Notes: generated by a model from the sequence alone, not told the origin. 19,332 nt of DNA from an uncultured bacterium (GCA_946183755.1 CAMHCZ010000014.1:1-19332), one strand, 5' to 3'. Positions 1 through 8,778 are shown, counted from the first letter of the stretch. Program-made: numbers and translations.

Positions 1-798
1 AGGAGCAGCCTCCAGAGCCTTGCGGATCTCCTCGACTGACAATGGTCTCTCTGTCTCGAACCAAACGCTCTCAGAGTGGCTGCGCAAAGAAGAAACGCGT
101 ACACAAGTGGCTGATGTGCGGACATCACTGTGCATGATCTTGCGAGTCTCGTTGTACATCTTCATCTCCTCCTTAGTGTAGTCGGTCTCAGTCATCTTGT
201 CAATCTGAGGGATTACGTTGTAAGCCAGCTGGTGAGGGAACTTCTCGATAGTCTTAACCTTGCCGTCGGAAAGCATCTCTCTGTACTGAACCTCGAGCTC
301 AGCCATGGCTGCGGCACCTGCGCCGCTCGCGCTCTGGTAGCTTGAGATGTGGATTTTCTTGATGTGGCTCAGCTTCTCGATAGGCTGGAGCACAACAACC
401 ATCATGATAGTTGTGCAGTTAGGGTTGGCGATGATGCCGCGTGGACGGTTGAGAGCATCCTCGGCGTTGCACTCTGGCACTACCAATGGCACATCGTCGT
501 CCATACGGAAAGCCGATGAGTTGTCGATCATCACTGCGCCGTACTTAGTAATATCCTCGGCGAACTCCTTAGATGTTCCTGCGCCAGCCGAAGTGAACAC
601 GATATCTATATCCTTGAATGCATCGCCATGAACGAGTTCCTTAACAGTGTACTTCTTGCCCTTGAATTCATACTGGGTTCCTGCACTGCGGCTTGAGCCG
701 AACAACACGAGTTCGTCAACTGGGAAATTTCTCTGAGCAAGAATGCGGAGGAGCTCCTGTCCTACTGCACCACTTGCACCAACGATTGCAACTTTCAT
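1..798 (-). CDS. asd: Aspartate-semialdehyde dehydrogenase, partial (C-terminus beyond window)
   Basis: This enzyme makes L-aspartate-4-semialdehyde from aspartyl phosphate with NADPH, in the cytoplasm, at the branch to lysine/diaminopimelate, threonine and methionine. The gene reads leftward from ATG at 798; 266 codons are present and the frame is still open at base 1. The family is usually about 330-340 residues, so about 70 are missing. Visible features are an N-terminal Rossmann start with GASGAVGQ at residues 7-14, the catalytic cysteine in NPNCTT (Cys128), a SASGAG segment at 156-161 and the conserved catalytic histidine in RSHSES (His241). A possible -7 element on this strand is the complement of CAAAAATA at 929-936, giving a leader of roughly 120 bases; it lacks a clear -33 box. 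The identification is secure; only the C-terminus is unseen. Confidence 0.96.
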   Translation of the reverse strand, partial: MKVAIVGASGAVGQELLRILAQRNFPVDELVLFGSSRSAGTQYEFKGKKYTVKELVHGDAFKDIDIVFTSAGAGTSKEFAEDITKYGAVMIDNSSAFRMDDDVPLVVPECNAEDALNRPRGIIANPNCTTIMMVVVLQPIEKLSHIKKIHISSYQSASGAGAAAMAELEVQYREMLSDGKVKTIEKFPHQLAYNVIPQIDKMTETDYTKEEMKMYNETRKIMHSDVRTSATCVRVSSLRSHSESVWFETERPLSVEEIRKALEAAP

Positions 799-852
799 AC
801 TTTAAAATAAAATAGATTAATGATTATGTCCGTTTGTTTAATAACACATCAA

Positions 853-885
853 GTTGATTTTTGACAGAAAGTTGAATTATCTTTG
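853..885 (+). promoter_or_regulatory. Putative Bacteroidetes-type promoter for the lamin-tail operon
   Basis: TATCTTTG at 878-885 matches the -7 consensus TAnnTTTG exactly. The best -33 candidate is GTTG at 853-856, 21 bases upstream and one mismatch from TTTG. A perfect TTTG at 860-863 lies only 14 bases away, which is too close. Transcription would start near 892, leaving a leader of about 60 bases before ATG 954. The -7 match is seen directly; its use is inferred. Confidence 0.4.
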
Positions 886-953
886 TTCTGCCTTTACTTT
901 CTGGCACACAACCTGATATTTTGAATTGCAAAAATAGAGACTTTTTCTGAAGT

Positions 954-2579
954 ATGATGAAATTCAAGAGCATTTTGCTAATAATTTTGACCTTAATTGT
1001 AAATTCCGCCCAAGCGATTATCGTAATCGAGGACTTTGCAGATAAAGACCTGAAGAACAATCCAGAATGGACCGGCGACACTGCGTCCATGAAAATATAC
1101 AAAGGCGAGCTCAGAGTCGCCACTCCGAACAGCAACGGATACAGCAGTGTATACACCAAAAGCGATGTGCTGAAGAACGGCGGCACATGGATGGCGTGGT
1201 TCTACATCGGCGCAACGCCAACCGCGTCAAACTACACTATTTTCGTGCTGGGCTCGGAAAACGACGACATGAACGCTCCCAAAGGATATTTCGTGAAAGT
1301 CGGAGGCTCGGCAAAGAACATCTGCCTTCTGAGCAACGGAGGAGAAAGCCTCAAAGGAGCGAACACGACGATGAGAACACTCATAAAAAGCGAGGACAAG
1401 AGAGTGAACGCAACGAGCGTGAAGGTGTTCATAAGAGTGACAAGAGACAGCGTGGGCAACTGGAAACTGGAGAGCAAACTGGCTGGCGAGAGCGACTACA
1501 AGACCGAGGGAACTGCCTTCGACAACACATACACAACAAGCAACTACGCCGGAATAGGACTCGGCTACACACAGTCGAAATACAGTTCAATAGGCGCCGA
1601 CAACATCAGAATATTCGAAAAGGACTCGGTGATGCAACAAGAAGAGCCCGACGAGATTCCTCTCAAACCCGACTCGATAACGACCGAAGACATATACGAC
1701 GCCGAATCGACACTGAAGATAAACGAGGTGATGCCCGACGCCACAAAGGACGAGACCGAGGAATACATCGAGCTGATAAACACGACCGACCGTGAGATTT
1801 CGCTCTGGCAGACTTGGATAGCCGTAAGGAAAAAGGACGGCAGCCTGGGCACAAAATACTACTTCCCATACAGGATGGAGCACGACTTCGACCGTCCGAA
1901 AGTCCGTTACGTGGAACCGAGAGGCGTGGTCTGCGTCAGCGAGGCGCCAGAGCTTGACAGCATGTTCTACATGAGCCGCAATGGCAGCCACTTCTGCAGA
2001 ATGGACCTGCCGTCGCTCAACAACGAAGGCGCCTGCATCGTGATAGGCTCCGACGACAAGACCGTGCACGACGAGTTCTGCTATAACAAGTCGATGTTCG
2101 GCGACATGATAAAGAACCGCAAGAACGTCGCGCTGGAAAGAATCTCGGTGAACAAGCCGTCGCTCGACGCGGCGAACTGGAAGGTGGCTTCGGGAGTGAC
2201 GAACTACGGAACGCCGGGATACAAGAACAGCAACGCGGAAAGCGATGCTCCGGAGGCGGTGAAGAAAGGATTCTGGCTGGAGAACGACCACCTGAGCCCT
2301 AACGGCGACGGATACAACGACATCCTGCTCGTGAACTACAACACCGGACACGACGACTACGGCGCCAACATAACCATATACAACATGAAAGGCAAACCCG
2401 TCAGAACTCTGTACAACAACATAATGCTGTCGAGCGAAGGCACTATCGAATGGGACGGCACCGACGACAACGGGAAGACCGTGGAATCCGGCATGTATGT
2501 GATGATGGTGGAGATGCTCTCGGCAAGAGGGAAAAAGATAAGGACTTACAAACTGGCTTTCGCTGTCACTGGAGTATGA
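954..2579 (+). CDS. Secreted lamin-tail-domain protein with FlgD/CHU_C-like C-terminal domain
   Basis: A 541-residue exported protein of unknown specific function. Residues 1-21 form a signal peptide: basic start, hydrophobic core, then a signal-peptidase I site after SAQA. Residues about 25-225 are beta-rich and resemble a jelly-roll/LamG-like sandwich. Residues about 253-426 look like a lamin-tail (LTD) immunoglobulin fold: it begins LKINEVMPD, continues with EEYIELINTTD and closes with NYGTPGYKNS, typical for this fold in secreted bacterial proteins. Residues about 440-541 are a FlgD/gliding-motility C-terminal-like Ig domain, with SPNGDGYNDI at 448-457 and EWDGTDDNGK at 499-508. That domain resembles the sorting tails of type IX cargo, so surface or extracellular location is inferred. 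ATG 957 is an equally possible start. Its stop overlaps the next gene's start in an ATGA, so translation is probably coupled. Confidence 0.85.
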   Translation: MMKFKSILLIILTLIVNSAQAIIVIEDFADKDLKNNPEWTGDTASMKIYKGELRVATPNSNGYSSVYTKSDVLKNGGTWMAWFYIGATPTASNYTIFVLGSENDDMNAPKGYFVKVGGSAKNICLLSNGGESLKGANTTMRTLIKSEDKRVNATSVKVFIRVTRDSVGNWKLESKLAGESDYKTEGTAFDNTYTTSNYAGIGLGYTQSKYSSIGADNIRIFEKDSVMQQEEPDEIPLKPDSITTEDIYDAESTLKINEVMPDATKDETEEYIELINTTDREISLWQTWIAVRKKDGSLGTKYYFPYRMEHDFDRPKVRYVEPRGVVCVSEAPELDSMFYMSRNGSHFCRMDLPSLNNEGACIVIGSDDKTVHDEFCYNKSMFGDMIKNRKNVALERISVNKPSLDAANWKVASGVTNYGTPGYKNSNAESDAPEAVKKGFWLENDHLSPNGDGYNDILLVNYNTGHDDYGANITIYNMKGKPVRTLYNNIMLSSEGTIEWDGTDDNGKTVESGMYVMMVEMLSARGKKIRTYKLAFAVTGV

Positions 2580-3574
2580 CGAACAACATCCCCGACATAA
2601 AAGGCGACAGAGTGCTTGTCTGTCCCCTGAACTGGGGATTAGGACACGCTTCGCGCTGTGTTCCCATAATAAAAGAGCTTGTCAAAAGAGGGAAAAAGGT
2701 GCTGGTGGGAGCGGAAGGCGCGTCGCTCGTGCTGCTCATCAAGGAGCTGCAAGGCGTTGACATTGAGAGGTTCATAGAAATAAACGGCATATCGCTGAGA
2801 TACAGCAAAGGCAACAGCCAGACATGGGCTATAGTCAAACGTCTGCCTGGGTGGTTCGGCAAAATCACTGACGAGCACAAAGAGATAGAAAAAATCGTCG
2901 AGGAAAGAGACATCGACACAGTGATTTCCGACAACAGATTCGGCGCATGGTGCAGGAAGGCGCACTGCATATACATAACGCACCAAGTGATGATAAAAGC
3001 GCCGAAAGGCTTCCGCTGGGCTGAGCCGATAATCCGCTGGATACACGGACGGATAATCAGAAAATATGACGAATGCTGGATACCCGACCACGAGCAAGAC
3101 GGCATAAGCGGAGAACTGTCGCATAAACACAAACTGCCGGGAAACTGCAAGTTCATAGGCACACTGTCAAGGCTCGCCGACATTGAGCCCTGCGTCATAA
3201 GTCCCGACGAACAGGCCGACACTGTCGCCATAATCTCCGGACCAGAGCCTCAACGCAGCATTTTCGAGAAAGAAGTCATAGACTCACAGAAAGGCAGAAA
3301 CGAGAAAACGCTCATAATAAGAGGATTGCCGCAAAACAGCGAAACGCAGACCGATGGCAACATCACATTAGCGCCGCACATGGATGCAGCAGCAATAAAA
3401 GCGCAACTCCTTGGCGCAAAAAGGATTATCTGCCGTTCGGGCTATTCCACAATGATGGACTTGGACGCAATCGGAGTAAGCGCAGAAATATGCCCCACTC
3501 CGGGACAAAGCGAGCAGGAATATCTGGCTGATTATCTGACAGAAAGAAACATTCACAAGAAATGGGAAAGATAG
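2576..3574 (+). CDS. GT-B fold glycosyltransferase, MurG/UDP-glycosyltransferase-like
   Basis: A 332-residue cytoplasmic or membrane-associated glycosyltransferase; donor and acceptor are unknown. The N-terminal half opens with a glycine loop PLNWGLGHASR (residues 17-27), characteristic of MurG-like enzymes and the related family of hypothetical UDP-GlcNAc-type transferases. ISDNRFG lies at 117-123. The C-terminal, nucleotide-sugar-binding half shows ISGPEPQR at 220-227, CRSGYSTMMDL at 286-296 and PTPGQSEQEYLA at 307-318, the usual loops around the donor phosphates. There is no signal peptide or transmembrane segment. The frame is open back to 2450, but ATG 2576 is chosen because it overlaps the preceding stop by four bases and leaves a normal N-terminus. 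It is not MurG itself: it is shorter than the usual 350-370 residues and lies outside any cell-wall cluster. Confidence 0.85.
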   Translation: MTNNIPDIKGDRVLVCPLNWGLGHASRCVPIIKELVKRGKKVLVGAEGASLVLLIKELQGVDIERFIEINGISLRYSKGNSQTWAIVKRLPGWFGKITDEHKEIEKIVEERDIDTVISDNRFGAWCRKAHCIYITHQVMIKAPKGFRWAEPIIRWIHGRIIRKYDECWIPDHEQDGISGELSHKHKLPGNCKFIGTLSRLADIEPCVISPDEQADTVAIISGPEPQRSIFEKEVIDSQKGRNEKTLIIRGLPQNSETQTDGNITLAPHMDAAAIKAQLLGAKRIICRSGYSTMMDLDAIGVSAEICPTPGQSEQEYLADYLTERNIHKKWER

Positions 3575-4257
3575 AAGACCGTCTTAAAGACTTAGCCGAC
3601 GAGAAATATGCGGAATTCGCCAAAGCACTGATTCCCAACGAGGAAAAATACGCTATAAGCGGAGTGAGAATGCCGCTGATAAGGAATCTGGCAAAAGAAA
3701 TCGCGAAAGAAGACGCAGCCGAGGCTAAGGCGTTCATCAGAAGGCAGCACAAGACCATCGAGGAGAACATGATGCACGGGATGCTGATAGAGCGACTTTT
3801 CGGCAAGGACTTCGATGCTGTTATGAAAGAGACCGAGAAGTTCCTTCCTTTGATTACGAACTGGAGCGTCTGCGACACCTACAACCCGAAGATTTTCCTT
3901 AAACACAAGGACAAAGTCAAGCCGTTCGTTATGAAATGGCTGTCCAGCGACAAGACCTACACCATACGCTTCGGCATCGTCACCGCCATGAGGCTATATC
4001 TGAAAGACGATGCGTTCGACAAGGAACTGATGCTGCGAATCGCATCAATGAAGAGCGACGAATACTATATAAAAATGGCTGTGGCGTGGTACATGAGCTA
4101 CGCCTTGATATTCCAGTACGACGAGGCGAAAAAGGCGCTGACAAGCGGCATCATGGACCCATGGACAAGAAACAAGTCCATACAGAAAGCTAAGGAAAGC
4201 TACCGAGTAAGCAGCGAGCGAAAAAAGGAACTCGAAGGACTGAAAGCGAAGAGCTAA
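3562..4257 (+). CDS. DNA alkylation repair protein, AlkD-like HEAT-repeat glycosylase
   Basis: A 231-residue all-helical protein of the AlkD family (3-methyladenine/7-alkylguanine DNA glycosylases built of HEAT-like repeats). The key residues of characterised AlkD are a Trp and Asp four apart and a downstream Arg. They appear here as NWSVCD (Trp101, Asp105) and TIRFGIV (Arg136). The C-terminal stretch with AVAWYMSYA (173-181) and the SIQKAKESYR segment (206-215) is typical of the small Bacteroidetes/Firmicutes subgroup. That subgroup borders AlkD2-type proteins, some of which lack activity, so catalysis is likely but not assured. ATG 3562 overlaps the glycosyltransferase end by 13 bases, so this is the third gene of the operon. 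Its TAA interlocks with the priA stop on the other strand. Confidence 0.88.
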   Translation: MGKIEDRLKDLADEKYAEFAKALIPNEEKYAISGVRMPLIRNLAKEIAKEDAAEAKAFIRRQHKTIEENMMHGMLIERLFGKDFDAVMKETEKFLPLITNWSVCDTYNPKIFLKHKDKVKPFVMKWLSSDKTYTIRFGIVTAMRLYLKDDAFDKELMLRIASMKSDEYYIKMAVAWYMSYALIFQYDEAKKALTSGIMDPWTRNKSIQKAKESYRVSSERKKELEGLKAKS

Positions 4258-6701
4258 ACGGGGTCAACATCAAGACTTATCTGCACAGTCTTGAAACGGT
4301 CCTGAGCAAGCAGCTGGTCGGACACAGAGCGCAGAAGCGCCTTCGCCTTGACGTTGGACGAAGTGGCCTCAATCTTAAGCACTATGCGGCGTATGTACTT
4401 ATTCTGTATGCGCGGCACAGGCGGATTGTCCGGACCAAGCACACGCCACTCGAACACGGCGCGCATAGCCTTAGCCATGAAGTCGGCCGCGGCGTTCGCC
4501 ACATTCTGGTCGCGATGGCGGATCTCCACATATATCAAACGGAAGAATGGCGGATACTTGAACACCTGACGCTCACGCATCTGCGACGAGAACATCGCCT
4601 GATAGTCGTTGTGAATGACCTGGCGTATCACCTCGCTGTCGGCTGTCGAGGTCTGCAGTATCACTCTGCCCTGCTTGCCGGCACGTCCGGCTCGTCCGCT
4701 CACCTGAGTCAGCATCTGGAACGCCTTCTCGCTGGCACGGAAGTCGGGATAGCTGAGCAGATTGTCGGCATTAAGCACACCGACCAACGACACGTTCTTG
4801 AAATCGAGCCCCTTGGACACCATCTGCGTGCCTATAAGTATGTCCACAGCCCCAGCCTCAAACGAGCTGATAATCTTGACGTACGCATTGCGTGTGCGTG
4901 TCGTGTCGAGATCCATTCTCGCTATTTTCGCCTCTGGGAATATCTGCGACAGCTCATCCTCGATTCTCTCGGTTCCGAATCCCATGTTGCTTATCTTCTG
5001 GCTTCCGCACTTAGGACACACCTCCGGCAAGTTCTCCGTATAGCCGCAGTAGTGGCATGTGAGCGCGCGAAACGCCTTGTGCACAGTGAGGGAGACGTCG
5101 CAGTTGTTGCATTTAGGTATATAGCCGCAGTCGGGACACTGCAGGAACGGTGAATAGCCACGCCTGTTCTGAAACAGGATAACCTGCGTCCTCTCCGCCA
5201 GCGCCTTGCGTATAGCCGCCAGAAGAACCGACGAGAATATGCCGCTGTTCTTCTTCCTGTGCCGTTCGTCCTTCATGTCAACGACCTCAATGGTTGGCAG
5301 CGGCACATCGGAATAACGCTTGTTCATAGACACAAGCCCGAATCTGCCGGTCTTGGCGTTATTGAATGACTCAAGCGACGGAGTCGCGCTGCCGAGCAAC
5401 GTCTTGCACTTATGCATTATGGACAAGACGATGGCAGAGTTGCGGGCGTTGTAACGAGGCGACGGGTCCACTTGCTTGTATGAGCCCTCGTGCTCCTCGT
5501 CCACAATGACAAGCCCGAGATTCTGGAAAGGCAGGAAAATGGACGAGCGCGCGCCGAGTATCACCTGATAAGGCGACGACGAAAGCTGCTTGTTCCATAT
5601 CTCGACACGCTCCGCATCGGGGAACTTGCTATGATAGACGCCAAGCCTGTCGCCGAAGACACGGCGCAAACGTGTGGTTATCTGCTCCGTCAGCACGATT
5701 TCCGGCAAAAGCACCAGCACCTGACGGCCCGACTTCACAACGTCCTCTATCAAATGTATGTAAACCTCGGTCTTGCCGCTCGCTGTGACGCCATGCAGCA
5801 GCACCGTGTCTTTGGTTTTGAATAATTCATTTATGTCATCGAATGCCCGCGCCTGGTCGTCGTTGAACTCGTGATGCGCCTGAGTCTCATCATCCGACGT
5901 GTATAAACGCGACATCACCTTAGGATAAGAAATCAGATAGCCCTTATCCACAAGTGCCTTAAGAGGAGCCGAATAAGAAGCGTCGGGGAGCAGTTCCTTG
6001 CGTGAGATTTCGGTCAGGGCGCCTTCGCTGAAGGCTTTTGTCGATGACAGGAAACATGACAGCAGCTCAGACTGCTTCTTAGCCGACTTCAGCGACTCGA
6101 ACGCCTTGGTCACATCATCCTCGGTGCCCATGGCTGGCGACAACGAGACGTAAACCTCCTTCTTGGGCTTGTAGCCATCCACCACACGCTCCGTCATCTC
6201 GACAACGCCCTTGGAAAGGAGCGAGCGCACTATCGGGAGCGCATTCGCTATGCCGGTCTTTTTCGACAGGCTTTTTACATCAATGGAGGCATCCAAACCG
6301 AAAGCCTCGTAAACACGCAATTCATTAGGAGTCAAGGAAGAAACATCAGCATCAAGGACTGGCGAGACGAGCGATTCGCTTTCGAGTTTAAGCTCGGAAG
6401 GCACAGCCGCCTTATAGACATCGCCTATCGGGCATTGATAATAATCCGAAATCCAGCGCCAGAACTGCAGTTGCGACTGAAGGACAGTCGGACGGTCGTC
6501 CACGACAGTGGCTATCGGCTTCACGTCGAAAGACGGCTTCTCGTCATGGAGACGCTCGACTATGGCTGTGTAATATTTATTACGGACAGGCACCACGACA
6601 CGCATGCCGACACATATAGCGTCTGACGCCTCTTGCGGCACGGAGTAGGTGAACACCGAATACAACGGCAATGGCAATATGACGTCGGCGTATTGAGGCA
6701 T
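4254..6701 (-). CDS. priA: Primosomal protein N' (replication restart helicase PriA)
   Basis: PriA recognises stalled or repaired forks and D-loops and reloads the replicative helicase. The 815 residues fit the Bacteroidetes length. In order: an N-terminal 3'-DNA-end-binding domain (about 1-105), a winged-helix region (about 120-260), and an SF2 helicase core with Walker A GVTASGKT (304-311), DEEH Walker B box (401-404), LGSATPS motif III (436-442) and QVSGRAGRAG motif VI (666-675). The zinc-binding insertion has eight cysteines: Cys522, 525, 531, 534, 549, 552, 562 and 565. Start ATG 6701 gives the typical PQYADVILPLPL opening. It lies 28 bases after the recJ stop, so the two are probably one transcript. 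No terminator separates its end from the convergent AlkD-like gene. Confidence 0.97.
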   Translation of the reverse strand: MPQYADVILPLPLYSVFTYSVPQEASDAICVGMRVVVPVRNKYYTAIVERLHDEKPSFDVKPIATVVDDRPTVLQSQLQFWRWISDYYQCPIGDVYKAAVPSELKLESESLVSPVLDADVSSLTPNELRVYEAFGLDASIDVKSLSKKTGIANALPIVRSLLSKGVVEMTERVVDGYKPKKEVYVSLSPAMGTEDDVTKAFESLKSAKKQSELLSCFLSSTKAFSEGALTEISRKELLPDASYSAPLKALVDKGYLISYPKVMSRLYTSDDETQAHHEFNDDQARAFDDINELFKTKDTVLLHGVTASGKTEVYIHLIEDVVKSGRQVLVLLPEIVLTEQITTRLRRVFGDRLGVYHSKFPDAERVEIWNKQLSSSPYQVILGARSSIFLPFQNLGLVIVDEEHEGSYKQVDPSPRYNARNSAIVLSIMHKCKTLLGSATPSLESFNNAKTGRFGLVSMNKRYSDVPLPTIEVVDMKDERHRKKNSGIFSSVLLAAIRKALAERTQVILFQNRRGYSPFLQCPDCGYIPKCNNCDVSLTVHKAFRALTCHYCGYTENLPEVCPKCGSQKISNMGFGTERIEDELSQIFPEAKIARMDLDTTRTRNAYVKIISSFEAGAVDILIGTQMVSKGLDFKNVSLVGVLNADNLLSYPDFRASEKAFQMLTQVSGRAGRAGKQGRVILQTSTADSEVIRQVIHNDYQAMFSSQMRERQVFKYPPFFRLIYVEIRHRDQNVANAAADFMAKAMRAVFEWRVLGPDNPPVPRIQNKYIRRIVLKIEATSSNVKAKALLRSVSDQLLAQDRFKTVQISLDVDPV

Positions 6702-6729
6702 AATCCCGTCTTATGTTTTATTCAAGAGA

Positions 6730-8448
6730 CTAAAAAGCGTCCTCGTTCAGCTTTATGTCCCTGACCATCAACTGCAAAGCATTGAACTTGTTATCCTCCA
6801 GCGTATAGCATATCGCCAAAGGCTTATTCTGGCGCAAAGGTTCATAGAAAGCGCACTGACGGAACGCGATTCCGTTTATTATAGCGTCGCTCGAGCCGTC
6901 ACGAACATCAAGCTTCAAGTGCTCGTTGTTCTTGCCCACAAGTTTGCTGTAGCCTGAGTCGAACACGCCTTTAGTGCAGAATATAGGCTTGTTGTTCTCC
7001 GGTCCGAACGGGTTGAACTGGCGCAAAGTCTTATAGAAACGAGGCGTGATGTCCTTGAAGTCCAGCATCGCGTCTATATCCACTTGCGGCGACCTCTGGT
7101 CAGGCTGTATGTTCTCCGCCACGAACTGCTCAAACCTCGCCTCAAACACAGGGAGGTTCTCCTCCTTCATCGCGAGTCCGACGGCATACATGTGTCCGCC
7201 GAAGTTCTCAAGCAAGTCGCGGCACGACTCTATCGCGCTGTAAATGTCGAATCCCGGAATGGAGCGCGCCGAGCCGGTCACCATGCCGTTACTCTTGGTC
7301 AGCACCACCGCCGGACGGTAATACTTCTCCGACAGTCTCGAAGCCACGATGGCTATCACGCCCTTGTGCCAGTCCGGGTCATAGACCACAACGCTGCTCT
7401 TCGACTCCACTGTGGCGTCGGCCTTCAGCTTCTCGAGAGCCTCCTCGGTTATGGTCTTGTCCAAGTCCTTGCGGACATCGTTCTGGTGGTCAATCTCCAG
7501 ACACCTCTGCCAAGCGAAGTTCTTGTCCTTAGCCACAAGAAGCTCCACAGCGTCGCGCGCCTGCTGTATTCGTCCGCTGGCGTTAATGCGCGGACCAATC
7601 TTGAAGACGATGTCGCTTATCTGAATATCCTTGCCTGCGAGTCCCGCTATCTTTATCACGTTCTTCAGGCCGAGGCTCGGGTTGGTGTTGAGCTGTTTTA
7701 GTCCGTAGTACGCCATGACACGGTTCTCGCCCGTGATAGGCACTATGTCGCTGGCTATGCTCACAGCCACGAAGTCGAGCATCGCGAAGAGCGATGACTG
7801 TCCTAAGCCGTTGCTCATGGCAAAAGCCTGCATGAACTTGAAGCCCACGCCGCATCCGCAAAGATGTTTGTAGGGATAGTCGCAGTCATTGCGCTTGGGG
7901 TCAAGAACCGCCACAGCGTCAGGTATGCGGTCGTCTGTAGTGTGATGGTCGCAGATTATGAAATCCACGCCGTGATCCTTGGCATAGTCCACTTTCTCAA
8001 TAGCCTTGATTCCGCAATCAAGCGCTATGATGAGACTACAGCCGTTCTCTACTGCATAATCGATTCCCTTATACGATATGCCAGAGCCCTCGTTGTCGCG
8101 GTCCGGCAGATAGAACAACAAATCCGAATGAAATTGCCCTATGAACTTATACACCAATGACACCGCTGTGGTACCGTCCACATCATAGTCACCATATATA
8201 AGTATGCGCTCCCTGCTCTGCAATGCCTCATTCAATCTGTCCACGGCCTTGTCCATGTCTTTCATCAGGAAAGGGTCATGAAGGTCCGATAAACGCGGAT
8301 GGAAAAAGTGTCTTGCCTCCTCTGGAGTCGCAACGCCTCTCTGTACGAGAAGCTGAGCCAATACTGGGTTAATTCCTAAGTCTTTTGCAATTTGTTCTTT
8401 TTGTTGTTCTTGTTCGTTTGTTAAGGGGTTAAAATTCCATTTAACCAT
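6730..8448 (-). CDS. recJ: Single-stranded-DNA-specific 5'-3' exonuclease RecJ
   Basis: RecJ degrades single-stranded DNA 5' to 3' in RecF-pathway recombination, mismatch repair and processing of blocked forks. The 572 residues match the family length. The DHH phosphoesterase domain shows YGDYDVDG (85-92), LDCGIK (143-148) and CDHHTTDD (166-173), which supply the metal-binding Asp and His residues. PRINASGR (286-293) follows. The DHHA1 domain contains the GGH motif at 417-419, in ENFGGHMYAVGL. A C-terminal OB-type domain covers about 455-570. The start at ATG 8448 gives VKWNF, a common opening for Bacteroidetes RecJ. The gene heads a recJ-priA pair, joining end resection with replication restart. 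No convincing -7/-33 pair was found upstream on this strand. Confidence 0.97.
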   Translation of the reverse strand: MVKWNFNPLTNEQEQQKEQIAKDLGINPVLAQLLVQRGVATPEEARHFFHPRLSDLHDPFLMKDMDKAVDRLNEALQSRERILIYGDYDVDGTTAVSLVYKFIGQFHSDLLFYLPDRDNEGSGISYKGIDYAVENGCSLIIALDCGIKAIEKVDYAKDHGVDFIICDHHTTDDRIPDAVAVLDPKRNDCDYPYKHLCGCGVGFKFMQAFAMSNGLGQSSLFAMLDFVAVSIASDIVPITGENRVMAYYGLKQLNTNPSLGLKNVIKIAGLAGKDIQISDIVFKIGPRINASGRIQQARDAVELLVAKDKNFAWQRCLEIDHQNDVRKDLDKTITEEALEKLKADATVESKSSVVVYDPDWHKGVIAIVASRLSEKYYRPAVVLTKSNGMVTGSARSIPGFDIYSAIESCRDLLENFGGHMYAVGLAMKEENLPVFEARFEQFVAENIQPDQRSPQVDIDAMLDFKDITPRFYKTLRQFNPFGPENNKPIFCTKGVFDSGYSKLVGKNNEHLKLDVRDGSSDAIINGIAFRQCAFYEPLRQNKPLAICYTLEDNKFNALQLMVRDIKLNEDAF

Positions 8449-8682
8449 TTATATGTGTTTTCTATTTATTTTCTTCTAATAGAGGGGAGAGGGTATATTA
8501 TCATAGTCAATGCGAGCATTCAACAAACTAAATATCAACATCATAAGCGCATGCCTCCACATAGACTTATCATTTTGTAAATCTAATGAAAAAATGACAA
8601 GATTTCAAACTCGGCAGAAAAATTTATGACGCACCGCCATCAAAACGTATATCATAAACAACTATTTTTCTCTGTTTCAAGT
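8449..8682 (+). other. Intergenic region between recJ and the tetR promoter, no feature recognised
   Basis: This AT-rich stretch separates the divergent recJ and tetR starts. It holds no plausible coding frame, no tRNA-like fold and no strong hairpin that I could see. It must contain the recJ promoter, but no clear TAnnTTTG/TTTG pair was found on that strand. CAAACTAA near 8526 comes closest and lacks the required TA. Confidence 0.4.
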
Positions 8683-8713
8683 TTTGTTAATAAAAACATA
8701 AACATTACTTTTG
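8683..8713 (+). promoter_or_regulatory. Bacteroidetes sigma-ABfr-type promoter of tetR-activase operon
   Basis: TTTG at 8683-8686 is followed after 19 bases by TACTTTTG at 8706-8713. This is an exact match to the known Bacteroides consensus TTTG-N19-21-TAnnTTTG. Transcription should begin about 7 bases downstream, near 8720, which is the first base of the operator palindrome. It is the best promoter in the window. The match is direct; activity is inferred. Confidence 0.75.
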
Positions 8714-8719
8714 CATAGA

Positions 8720-8737
8720 TTTGACACTTGTGTCAAA
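8720..8737. promoter_or_regulatory. Perfect inverted repeat, probable TetR operator
   Basis: TTTGACAC-TT-GTGTCAAA is a perfect palindrome of two 8-base arms with a 2-base spacer. The size is typical for a TetR-family dimer. It starts at the predicted transcription start and lies 41 bases before the tetR ATG. Bound repressor would block initiation of both tetR and the activase. The symmetry is seen; which protein binds is inferred from position. Confidence 0.7.
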
Positions 8738-8778
8738 CACAAGAATCAAACACAAAAGTCAGCAACTATAAATTATCT

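Noticed and set aside
824..1186. Minus-strand open frame over the start of the lamin-tail gene
   Set aside because: Hydrophobic, low-complexity translation antisense to a signal peptide and opposing a good promoter. No motif supports it.
1067..2351. Long open frames in other phases across the lamin-tail gene (1067-1795 plus strand, 1587-2351 minus strand)
   Set aside because: Their predicted proteins are Arg/His- or Val-rich shadow sequences with no family motifs. The main frame here has a signal peptide and recognisable domains.
2450..2575. Upstream extension of the glycosyltransferase frame
   Set aside because: It would overlap the lamin-tail gene by 130 bases with a charged, motif-free leader. 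ATG 2576 gives the usual coupled ATGA overlap.
4515..5153. 212-codon plus-strand frame within priA
   Set aside because: Antisense shadow of the zinc and helicase region. priA has all its motifs in the other frame.
8728..8778. TTG start for the first TetR gene
   Set aside because: It lies inside the operator palindrome at the predicted transcription start. ATG 8779 gives a normal TetR N-terminus.
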